Source of the DNA: Sphingomonas sp. Leaf33
Lineage (GTDB): Bacteria > Pseudomonadota > Alphaproteobacteria > Sphingomonadales > Sphingomonadaceae
Direction of reading: 5' to 3'
DNA: 64,000 nucleotides
Assembly (NCBI RefSeq): GCF_001421785.1
Contig: NZ_LMLB01000001.1
Span: forward strand, 1,292,322 to 1,356,321
Position numbers and translations under genes: made by a program. The notes below the pieces were generated by a model. The model saw only the letters and a list, made by a program, of their open reading frames with translations, ran no database searches and was not told the origin of the DNA. Each line of letters opens with the position of its first letter. Position 1 is the stretch's first letter. Positions 57,117 through 64,000 of this stretch are shown piece by piece.

Positions 57117-59285
57117 TTACAGGAAATTATACGGGTCTACGTCGACTGCAACCCGTACCTTTGCACCCCAATCGAGTGCGCCCAGCCAGTCGCGGATGAT
57201 GTCCTGTACGTCCAGGCTGCGGGTTGCGTGGACCAGCAGCCGGTATCGGTGGCGGCCGCGCAGCATGGCGAGCGGGGCAGGGGCGGGGCCGAACACGTTC
57301 ATGCCCTCCACCTGCGGCGCGGTGCGGCCGATGGTGCGCGCGGTCGCTTCCGCTTCGCCCTTGTCCTCGCTCGACACGACGATCGCGGCGAAACGGCCGA
57401 ACGGGGGCGCTTCGGCATCGCGGCGGTTCTCGGTCTCCGCGGCATAGAAGCTTTCGGCGTCGCCGCTGACCAGCGCCGCGATCACGCGGGCGCTTGGGGC
57501 ATGAGTCTGGATCAGCACCTTGCCCGGCTTGGCTCCACGACCCGCGCGCCCAGCGACCTGCATGATCTGCTGGAAGGTGCGCTCGGCCGCACGCAGGTCA
57601 CCGCCCTCCAGCCCCAGGTCGGCATCGATCACCCCGACCAGCGTCAGGTTGGGGAAGTGATACCCCTTCGTCACCAGCTGCGTACCAACGACGATGTCGA
57701 TGTCGCCGGCCTCCATCCGTCCGACGAATTCCGCGGCCTTGGCGGGTGACCAGATGGTGTCGCTGGTCACGACCGCGACCTTCGCTTCCGGATAGAGCGC
57801 CGTTACTTCGTCCGCGATCCGTTCGACACCGGGGCCGCAGGCGACCAGCGAATCCTCGTCCTTGCACTCCGGACATGCCTTGGGTGTCGGATAGGCGTGG
57901 CCGCAGTGATGGCACGACAGGCGATGGATCAGCCGGTGCTCGACCATCCATGCGGTGCAATTGGGGCATTGGAAACGGTGCCCGCACGTCCGGCATAGCG
58001 TCAGCGGGGCATAGCCGCGGCGGTTGAGGAACAACAACGCCTGTTCGCCGCGCGCCAGCGTCGCATCGATCGCGCTCACCAGCCGCGGGGCGATCCACCT
58101 GCCCTTGGGCGGCGGTTCGGCCAGCAGGTCGATCGGTTCGATCTTCGGCATCTGCGCGGCACCGTAGCGGCCCGGCAGCTTCAGTTCGCGGTAGCGCCCC
58201 GCCTCGACCTGCGCGCGCGTCTCGATCGCGGGGGTCGCGCTCGCCAGCACCACTGGGCAGCCTTCGAACCGCCCGCGCATCACCGCGACGTCGCGCGCAT
58301 GGTAATGAACGCCGTCTTCCTGCTTGAAGCTCGTCTCGTGTGCCTCGTCGACCACGATTACGCCCAGGTTGGCATAGGGCAGGAACAGCGCCGATCGCGC
58401 GCCGATCGTCACCTTCGCCTGGCCCGTCGCGATGCCCCGCCAGGCACGGCGTCGCTGCGATGCCCTGAGGCCCGAATGCCACGCGACCGGCTCGACCCCG
58501 AAGCGCGCGTGGAACCGCTTGAGGAACGGCTCGGTCAGCGCGATTTCGGGGAGCAGGACCAACGATTGCTGTCCCCGCCGGATCGCCTCCGCCACGGCTT
58601 CCAGATAGACTTCGGTCTTGCCAGATCCGGTGACGCCGTCGAGCAGGAACGGCTCGAACTCGCCCGCCGCGACCGACCCCTGCAGGATGCCCGCGGCATA
58701 GGCCTGGTCGGTCGAGAGCACCGGCGCGCCGAAATCAGGGTCGGGTTCGGGGAAGGGGGAATCGAGATCGACCTCGACGCCCTCGATAGCGCCGGCCTTG
58801 ACGAGCCCGCGGATCACGCCGTCGCTGACATCGGCGATCGTCGCCAGTTCGCGCACCAGCCCCTGCCGGTCGCCGATCCGCTCCAGCGCCTGGGCGCGCT
58901 GCGGGGTCAGGCGGTCGGGGACGTGCCCCGTCGCGCGATATTCGACGATCAGCTTGGTCCCTTCGAGCGCGGAGGACGACGGCATCGTCATCCTCAGCAC
59001 CGCGGCAAGGGGGGCCAAATAATAGTCCGCGGTCCATTCGACCAACCGCCGGAGCGGGGTGGGCAGGGGGGGCACATCGGCCACGCCCAGCAGGTTGCGC
59101 AGGCGGTTGTCGCCGACATGTTCAGACTTCAGCCGATCGGCATCCCAGGCAACGCCCAGCAGCTGGCGCGGACCCAGCGGCGCGACGACGATCGATCCCG
59201 GCTCGACATGCATCCCCTGCGGTACGCGGTAGTCGAGCGGACCGAGAGCCGAATTCATCACGATTACGCGGGCGCGGGAGGACAT
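57117..59285 (-). CDS. priA: Primosomal protein N' (replication restart helicase PriA)
   Basis: A 722-residue superfamily 2 helicase that reloads the replisome at stalled forks. Walker A DGVTGSGKTEVYLE, the DEAH box VVDEAHE and the GARSALFLPY region are visible. Two zinc-binding modules carry CRTCGHRFQCPNC and CHHCGHAYPTPKACPEC. The ATG at 59285 (MSSRARVIVMNSALGP) is chosen; an ATG at 59294 adds three residues. Convergent with the chemoreceptor gene. Confidence 0.95.
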   Translation of the reverse strand: MSSRARVIVMNSALGPLDYRVPQGMHVEPGSIVVAPLGPRQLLGVAWDADRLKSEHVGDNRLRNLLGVADVPPLPTPLRRLVEWTADYYLAPLAAVLRMTMPSSSALEGTKLIVEYRATGHVPDRLTPQRAQALERIGDRQGLVRELATIADVSDGVIRGLVKAGAIEGVEVDLDSPFPEPDPDFGAPVLSTDQAYAAGILQGSVAAGEFEPFLLDGVTGSGKTEVYLEAVAEAIRRGQQSLVLLPEIALTEPFLKRFHARFGVEPVAWHSGLRASQRRRAWRGIATGQAKVTIGARSALFLPYANLGVIVVDEAHETSFKQEDGVHYHARDVAVMRGRFEGCPVVLASATPAIETRAQVEAGRYRELKLPGRYGAAQMPKIEPIDLLAEPPPKGRWIAPRLVSAIDATLARGEQALLFLNRRGYAPLTLCRTCGHRFQCPNCTAWMVEHRLIHRLSCHHCGHAYPTPKACPECKDEDSLVACGPGVERIADEVTALYPEAKVAVVTSDTIWSPAKAAEFVGRMEAGDIDIVVGTQLVTKGYHFPNLTLVGVIDADLGLEGGDLRAAERTFQQIMQVAGRAGRGAKPGKVLIQTHAPSARVIAALVSGDAESFYAAETENRRDAEAPPFGRFAAIVVSSEDKGEAEATARTIGRTAPQVEGMNVFGPAPAPLAMLRGRHRYRLLVHATRSLDVQDIIRDWLGALDWGAKVRVAVDVDPYNFL

Positions 59286-59396
59286 GGCACCCATATCGGG
59301 ATTCCGGGCGACTCGGGGAAGGGCTTCGTTGTATCCTAGGCGCAATTCCCCGTGGTCCCGCTCGGTCGGGAACATGGATCGGCCTGGGGGATAGTC

Positions 59397-59924
59397 ATGA
59401 CCATCACCGAAACCGCCCGCCTCACCCTTCGCGAGATCGTCGCCAGCGATGCCGCGTTCATCCACGCGCTGCTGACCGATCCCGATTTCGTCGCGATGAT
59501 CGGCAGTCGCGGGGTCGAGACGCTGGCCGACGCCGAACGCGCGGTCCAGGAGAAGTATCGGGCCGGTTATGCCCAACATGGCTTCGGCATGTGGCTGGTC
59601 GAGCGCACGGCGGATGGGGAGAAGCTCGGCATGGCGGGGCTCGTGCGGCGCGACGGGCTGGATCACGTCGATGTCGGCTATGCCTTTCTGCCTGCCGCCC
59701 GCGGCGCCGGCTATGCGACGGAGGCGGTTCGCGCCGTCCTCGACTGGGCCGCGGCACGGGGCATCGCGCCGGTGGTGGCGATCGTGAACCAGGAGAACGC
59801 GCCGTCACGCGCGATTCTGGGGCGGGTCGGCATGGTCCCCGACCGGACGCTGCGACTGCCCGGCGCCGACCGCGATGTGTTGCTCTATGTACCCGCGTCC
59901 GAAACGGATATGCCGGCGGCATGA
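59397..59924 (+). CDS. GNAT family acetyltransferase
   Basis: A 175-residue GNAT protein of the RimJ/RimL-like group (ETARLTLREIVASDAAFIHA start; acetyl-CoA segment ARGAGYATEAVRAVLDWA). Substrate unknown. Its stop overlaps the next ORF (ATGATG), and it is divergent from priA. Confidence 0.85.
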   Translation: MTITETARLTLREIVASDAAFIHALLTDPDFVAMIGSRGVETLADAERAVQEKYRAGYAQHGFGMWLVERTADGEKLGMAGLVRRDGLDHVDVGYAFLPAARGAGYATEAVRAVLDWAAARGIAPVVAIVNQENAPSRAILGRVGMVPDRTLRLPGADRDVLLYVPASETDMPAA

Positions 59925-60382
59925 TGTTTACCGCTCTCCTGCTCGCCCAGGCCGTCGCCGCGCCCGCCGCGGCTCCCGCTCCCGTCTGCCCCGCCGCTCC
60001 GCCGGCGCTGCCAGCCGATCTCGGCGGCTGGCGATCGACCGGCGCCGATCTCGCATCGGGCAAGGCGGTGTCGGTGCCAACGATGGATCCCGCAACCCTC
60101 CGCCTGGCCGGCGTTCCGCTGCCGAAGCAGCCGGGGCGCATGGCGATCCAGACGGTCCGCATCACGACCGCCGGCACCTATGGCATCGCTCTGGACCAGA
60201 AGGGCTGGATCGACCTCTATCGCCTTGGCACGATGACCGCGCTCCCATCCGCGCGGCATGGCCATGGTCCCGACTGCTCGGGCATCCGCAAGATCGTGCG
60301 CTACGACCTGACACCGGGCCAGTATCGCGTGGTCGTCGGCGGCATGGCCGCGCTGACCGCACGGATGATGCTGGTCAGGTAA
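59921..60382 (+). CDS. Small exported protein of unknown function
   Basis: A 153-residue protein with a signal peptide (MMFTALLLAQAVAAPAAA) and a Pro/Ala-rich start; the body (GGWRSTGADLASGKAVSVPT ... GTYGIALDQKGWIDLY) has a beta-sandwich feel and one cysteine pair candidate. No family recognised. The ATG at 59921 overlaps the GNAT stop; 59924 is also possible. Confidence 0.65.
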   Translation: MMFTALLLAQAVAAPAAAPAPVCPAAPPALPADLGGWRSTGADLASGKAVSVPTMDPATLRLAGVPLPKQPGRMAIQTVRITTAGTYGIALDQKGWIDLYRLGTMTALPSARHGHGPDCSGIRKIVRYDLTPGQYRVVVGGMAALTARMMLVR

Positions 60383-60461
60383 AGCGGCGTCGGGGCGCAA
60401 CTTTACGCCCGGTCGATCATTGCATGACCGGGCGTGGGGGAAACAGGAGGAGAGTTCCCCG

Positions 60462-60875
60462 ATGCGTACCCTTGTTCTCGGAATCGTCGCGGCCGGCGCC
60501 GCGCTTGGCGGCTGCTCGCAATATGGCAGCGACTACGGCGTCGACCCGCGCTATCGCGGCTATGCCAGCTACGACTACGACCGGCCCGATCCGTCGTACA
60601 ACGGCTATTACGCCGACCGCTATTACGTCGACAACGCACGCTATCGCGAGCGTCGTCTGAATTCGAATGATCGCGTCTACGTCGGTAACGATGGCCGTTA
60701 CTACTGCCGTCGCGGTGACGGTACGACCGGTCTGGTCGTCGGTGGCCTGGTCGGCGGCGCGCTGGGTGCGGCGATTTCGCCAGGCGGCAGCGGCCTGCTG
60801 GGCGCTCTTATCGGTGGCGCGGCGGGTGCCGCAGGCGGCGAGGCGATCGATCGCCGCAACGTGCGCTGCCGCTAA
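60462..60875 (+). CDS. Glycine-zipper 2TM-domain lipoprotein
   Basis: A 137-residue envelope lipoprotein. The signal sequence ends in lipobox ALGGC (Cys18), a Tyr/Asp-rich middle follows (YGVDPRYRGYASYDYDRPDP), and a glycine-zipper segment (GTTGLVVGGLVGGALGAAIS) covers the end. Similar proteins (17-kDa surface antigen/Rickettsia type) are structural outer-membrane components. An AGGAGG ribosome binding site lies upstream of the ATG. Confidence 0.88.
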   Translation: MRTLVLGIVAAGAALGGCSQYGSDYGVDPRYRGYASYDYDRPDPSYNGYYADRYYVDNARYRERRLNSNDRVYVGNDGRYYCRRGDGTTGLVVGGLVGGALGAAISPGGSGLLGALIGGAAGAAGGEAIDRRNVRCR

Positions 60876-60901
60876 CCGAGACACGGTCTCACTATCGGAT
60901 C

Positions 60902-60938
60902 GGGGCCGCTGCGACATGATCGCCGCGGCCCTTTTCTT
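60902..60938 (+). terminator. Rho-independent terminator of the glycine-zipper lipoprotein gene
   Basis: Stem GGGCCGC / GCGGCCC with a 15-base loop, followed by TTTTCTT, 27 bases after the stop. Confidence 0.85.
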
Positions 60939-61019
60939 GTAACCACACTGGTTTATCAAGGCTGTCAAAGTTGGAGTTTTGCGGTTAGATGATCCGCCCT
61001 CTGAACACAGGAGGGCCAT

Positions 61020-61559
61020 ATGGACATCGACCAGTTGATCGACGCGGTGATCGATCGCGAGGGCGGATATAGCGATCACCCCGCCGACCTCGGCGGGCCG
61101 ACGCGCTGGGGCGTGACCCAGGCGGTCGCCGCCAGGCACGGCTACGCTGGCGACATGCGCCGTTTCCCGCGCCCCTCGGCCGTCGCGATCTACCGCCGCC
61201 TGTATTGGCAACACCCCGGGTTCGACCGGATCGCCGACCTGGCGCCGATGCTGGGCGGCGAACTGTTCGACACCGGGGTCAACATGGGACCCGCTGTCGC
61301 CGCCGGTTTCCTGCAACGTGCGCTTAACGCGCTGAATCGCGGCGCTCGCGACTTCCCCGACATCGCCACCGACGGCCGGATCGGGCCGGGGACGCTCGCG
61401 GCGCTCGACACGTTCCTGCGCGTGCGCGGCGCATCGGGGGAAGGTGTGCTGCTGAAGGCGATCGATGCGCTGCAGGGCGAACGCTACCTCCACCTCGCCG
61501 AGCGGCGCCCGGCCAACGAAGCCTTTCTCTACGGCTGGCTGGCGAACCGGATCGGTTAG
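61020..61559 (+). CDS. GH108 endolysin-type muramidase
   Basis: A 179-residue peptidoglycan-cleaving enzyme of the glycosyl hydrolase 108 family. The catalytic Glu is in the EGGYxxxPxDxGGxT motif, here REGGYSDHPADLGGPTRWGV, and the C-terminal peptidoglycan-binding-like part follows (ELFDTGVNMGPAVAAGFLQ). No signal peptide is seen, so it needs a holin to reach the wall. The adjacent holin makes a lysis cassette. Confidence 0.92.
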   Translation: MDIDQLIDAVIDREGGYSDHPADLGGPTRWGVTQAVAARHGYAGDMRRFPRPSAVAIYRRLYWQHPGFDRIADLAPMLGGELFDTGVNMGPAVAAGFLQRALNALNRGARDFPDIATDGRIGPGTLAALDTFLRVRGASGEGVLLKAIDALQGERYLHLAERRPANEAFLYGWLANRIG

Positions 61560-61569
61560 AATGTAGCAG

Positions 61570-61610
61570 CTCTCAACTTTCTAAACTTAGCAGTATCGAA
61601 AGGACGTTAC
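61570..61610 (+). promoter_or_regulatory. Leader of the holin gene, shared with groEL
   Basis: CTCTCAACTTTCTAAACTT ... GAAAGG, nearly identical to the groEL leader (40435-40476). CTTTC (61577-61581) can pair with GAAAG (61598-61602) of the ribosome binding site, with a 16-base loop. Confidence 0.5.
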
Positions 61611-62030
61611 ATGGGCATCGTCGAAGGTATCATCGGCCCGGTCGCAAAGTTGCTCGACAACATTATCCCCGACCCCAAGGCGCGGGACGCGGCCAAGCTG
61701 GAATTGCTGCGATTGCAGGGCACGCAGGACATGGAACGGACGAAGGCGCAGATGGCGGCGATCGTCGCCGATGCGCAATCGGCCGATCCGTGGACCAGCC
61801 GGGCCCGACCCAGCTTCCTGTACGTCATGTACGCGCTGCTGCTGTGGGCGATCCCGATGGGCCTGATCTCGGCGGTGCGGCCGGACATGGCGGCGGCGAT
61901 CGCGAAGGGCATGAATGCGTATCTGAACGGCCTGCCGGAGCCGCTCTACGCTCTCTTCGGGACGGGGTATCTGGGATATACGGTTGCCAGGGAATGGGGG
62001 AAGGCGCGGGCGCCCAGCGATTTGCGGTAG
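61611..62030 (+). CDS. Holin of the gene-transfer-agent release type (3TM)
   Basis: A 139-residue membrane protein. Its start (MGIVEGIIGPVAKLLDNIIP) and body match the 3TM holin family used for gene-transfer-agent release, with an amphipathic N-terminal helix, an acidic middle and at least two predicted spans (about 68-90 and 105-125). Together with the GH108 endolysin 50 bases upstream it forms a lysis module. Family assignment is by resemblance; no structural GTA genes are in the window. Confidence 0.82.
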   Translation: MGIVEGIIGPVAKLLDNIIPDPKARDAAKLELLRLQGTQDMERTKAQMAAIVADAQSADPWTSRARPSFLYVMYALLLWAIPMGLISAVRPDMAAAIAKGMNAYLNGLPEPLYALFGTGYLGYTVAREWGKARAPSDLR

Positions 62031-62140
62031 CGAATCGCGGAGTCGCCACGGCGGGCAGCGGGGTCGGCGCAGCCGGCTCCGTCTGACGGCTAGGCGGGGG
62101 GCTCTTGTCCCTTGCTCGAACCGCCCCCAAATGCCGCCGC

Positions 62141-62692
62141 ATGAGCAAGACACCGGTGTGGCACGGCACCACGATCCTATCCGTGCGCAGGGGGGGCAAG
62201 GTCGTCGTCATCGGCGATGGCCAGGTCAGCCAGGGCCAGACGGTCATGAAACCCAACGCCCGCAAGGTCCGCCCGCTGGGTGACGGCAAGGTCATTGCCG
62301 GCTTCGCCGGCGCGACCGCTGACGCCTTCACGCTGTTCGAGCGGCTGGAGGCGAAGCTGGAACGCCACCAGGGCCAGCTGCTGCGCGCCGCGGTGGAACT
62401 CGCCAAGGATTGGCGGACCGACAAGTTCCTCCGCAACCTTGAAGCGATGCTGATCGTCGCCGACAAGGATGTGACGCTGGTCGTGACCGGCAACGGCGAC
62501 GTGCTGGAGCCGGAGGCCGGCATCGCCGCGATCGGCTCCGGCGGCAATTTCGCACTCGCCGCCGCCCGCGCACTGGCGGATTACGAGGCGGATGCCGAGA
62601 CGCTGGCGAAGAAGGCGATGAAGATCGCCGCCGACCTGTGTGTCTACACCAACGATCGCACGACGATCGAAGTGCTGGACAGCACCTCCTGA
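62141..62692 (+). CDS. hslV: ATP-dependent protease subunit HslV
   Basis: A 183-residue proteasome-like peptidase that partners with HslU. The processed N-terminal catalytic Thr lies in [28 protein letters not shown] and [17 protein letters not shown] are family hallmarks. The ATG at 62141 gives a short propeptide as usual. Followed by hslU after 51 bases. Confidence 0.96.
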   Translation: MSKTPVWHGTTILSVRRGGKVVVIGDGQVSQGQTVMKPNARKVRPLGDGKVIAGFAGATADAFTLFERLEAKLERHQGQLLRAAVELAKDWRTDKFLRNLEAMLIVADKDVTLVVTGNGDVLEPEAGIAAIGSGGNFALAAARALADYEADAETLAKKAMKIAADLCVYTNDRTTIEVLDSTS

Positions 62693-62743
62693 TTTGCAGC
62701 CCGTTTCCGCCGACGGTTGGAACAGGCCTTTGAAGAAGTGACA

Positions 62744-64000
62744 ATGAACGACGCCCTCACCCCCAAGACCATCGTCCGCGCACTCGACGAGCACATCATC
62801 GGCCAAGCCGACGCCAAGCGGGCAGTCGCCGTCGCGATGCGCAACCGCTGGCGCCGCCAGCAGCTTGCGCCCGACCTGCGTGACGAAGTCAGCCCGAAGA
62901 ACATCCTGATGATCGGGCCGACCGGCTGCGGCAAGACCGAGATTAGCCGGCGTCTGGCCAAACTCGCCGACGCGCCGTTCGTAAAGGTCGAGGCGACCAA
63001 GTTCACCGAGGTCGGCTACGTCGGCCGCGACGTCGAACAGATCGCCCGCGACCTGGTTGAGGAAGCGATCCGGCTGGAAAAGGAACGCCGCCGCCTGTCG
63101 GTAAAGGACAAGGCAGAGGCCGCGGCGATGACGCGACTGCTCGATGCGCTGACCGGCAAGGATTCGAGCGCGGCAACGCGCGAGGCCTTTCGCCAGCGCC
63201 TGAATGACGGCCATCTCGATAACACGGAAGTCGAGATCGAGCTGGAAGCGACGCCGTTGACCCCGTTCGAGGTTCCGGGCGGTGCGCCGCAGATGATCAA
63301 CCTTGGCGAGATGATGAAGAGCTTCGGCGGGCCGCAGTTGAAGCGTCGCAAACTGAACGTCCACGCCGCCTGGGCGAAACTGGTCGAGGAAGAGGCTGAC
63401 AAGCGCCTGGATCAGGACGACGTCAGCCGCGTCGCGCTGGCGGATGCCGAAGCCAACGGGATCGTGTTCCTGGACGAGATCGACAAGATCGCCGTCAGCG
63501 ATGTCCGCGGCGGATCGGTCAGCCGCGAGGGCGTCCAGCGCGATCTGCTGCCGTTGATCGAGGGGACGACCGTCGCGACCAAATACGGTCCGATGAAGAC
63601 CGACCACATCCTGTTCATCGCCAGTGGCGCCTTCCACGTCGCCAAACCGAGCGACCTGCTGCCCGAGCTTCAGGGTCGCCTGCCGATCCGCGTCGAGCTG
63701 AAGGGGCTGACCGAGGAGGATTTCGTCGCGATCCTCAGCGACACCAAGTCGTCGCTGCCCGAGCAGTACAAGGCGCTGATCGGGACGGAAGGCGTCACGA
63801 TCGACTTCACCGCCGATGGTATCCGCGCGGTGGCCAGGATTGCGGCGGAAGTGAACGGCGAGGTCGAGAATATCGGCGCGCGGCGCTTGCAGACAGTGAT
63901 GGAAAAGCTGCTTGAGGAAGTGAGCTTCGACGCCGAGGACCGTGGCGGATCGACGCTGACGATCGATGCGGCTTATGTCGACGCGCAGCTGGCGAGTATC
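62744..64000 (+). CDS. hslU: HslU ATPase subunit (partial, runs off the window)
   Basis: The first 419 codons of the Clp/Hsp100 unfoldase that feeds substrates to HslV. Start [20 protein letters not shown]; Walker [10 protein letters not shown] (about 59-67); the pore and sensor region [14 protein letters not shown]; Walker [12 protein letters not shown] (about 239-249). The reading frame stays open to the end of the window with no stop, so the C-terminal part is missing only because of the window edge. Confidence 0.96.
   Translation, partial: MNDALTPKTIVRALDEHIIGQADAKRAVAVAMRNRWRRQQLAPDLRDEVSPKNILMIGPTGCGKTEISRRLAKLADAPFVKVEATKFTEVGYVGRDVEQIARDLVEEAIRLEKERRRLSVKDKAEAAAMTRLLDALTGKDSSAATREAFRQRLNDGHLDNTEVEIELEATPLTPFEVPGGAPQMINLGEMMKSFGGPQLKRRKLNVHAAWAKLVEEEADKRLDQDDVSRVALADAEANGIVFLDEIDKIAVSDVRGGSVSREGVQRDLLPLIEGTTVATKYGPMKTDHILFIASGAFHVAKPSDLLPELQGRLPIRVELKGLTEEDFVAILSDTKSSLPEQYKALIGTEGVTIDFTADGIRAVARIAAEVNGEVENIGARRLQTVMEKLLEEVSFDAEDRGGSTLTIDAAYVDAQLASI

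Overview
The window looks like chromosomal DNA of a Sphingomonas-type alphaproteobacterium. It is GC-rich, genes are tightly packed with many ATGA/GTGA stop-start overlaps, and it carries a PhyR-NepR-EcfG general stress locus, a CIRCE-controlled groESL operon, the alphaproteobacterial order argS-SPOR-nagZ-scpAB-tatABC, and sphingomonad-style intergenic palindromic repeats. No rRNA, tRNA, CRISPR array, insertion sequence or intact prophage was seen.

Layout: (1) 1-5.8 kb, the end of the division and cell-wall cluster, murB-ddl-ftsQ-ftsA-ftsZ, closed by a terminator and a repeat-filled gap to 6.5 kb. (2) 6.5-12.4 kb, a TPR/SPOR envelope protein, a dGTPase-like protein and a DUF1800/DUF1501 pair. 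(3) 12.5-19.6 kb, a small exported protein, then argS, a SPOR protein, nagZ, scpA, scpB and tatABC. (4) 19.7-24.1 kb, an entericidin-like lipoprotein, then the general stress module: a PhyP-type HisKA_2 protein with a degenerate ATPase domain, NepR, PhyR, a 49-residue membrane protein, EcfG, and a second NepR-like protein that is easy to miss. (5) 24.1-30 kb, glnE, bcp, a DUF455 protein, an M23 peptidase, erpA and xth. (6) 30-40 kb, accessory functions: an acetyltransferase-like protein, a fatty-acid desaturase, a TonB-dependent receptor, a GNAT protein, sppA, an unrecognised HELGH metallopeptidase-like protein and a MATE exporter. (7) 40-42.8 kb, groES-groEL and a globin. (8) 42.8-50.7 kb, exopolysaccharide and XrtA/PEP-CTERM functions: a mannose-1-phosphate guanylyltransferase, a TIGR03013-type sugar transferase, PrsK, PrsR and PrsT. 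(9) 50.7-60.9 kb, a DUF815 ATPase carrying an in-frame palindromic insertion, ada, a transglutaminase-like protein, an S1C protease, a chemoreceptor pair, priA, a GNAT protein and two small exported proteins. (10) 61-64 kb, a GH108 endolysin with a gene-transfer-agent-type holin, then hslV and the start of hslU.

How the parts work together: regions 1 and 3 cover peptidoglycan synthesis, division, recycling, chromosome condensation and export. Region 4 is a partner-switching stress regulator. Region 8 pairs a surface-polysaccharide initiating transferase with a two-component system and a sigma54 activator. Region 10 pairs a lysis cassette with a housekeeping protease.

The observations most worth a second look are: an apparent one-base deletion at the murB start; a second NepR; a 63-bp palindromic element inserted in frame in the DUF815 gene; a leader shared by groEL and the holin gene that could pair with its own ribosome binding site; the GTA-type lysis pair; and the Prs module without an exosortase in view. 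All domain calls come from reading motifs; no database search was run.
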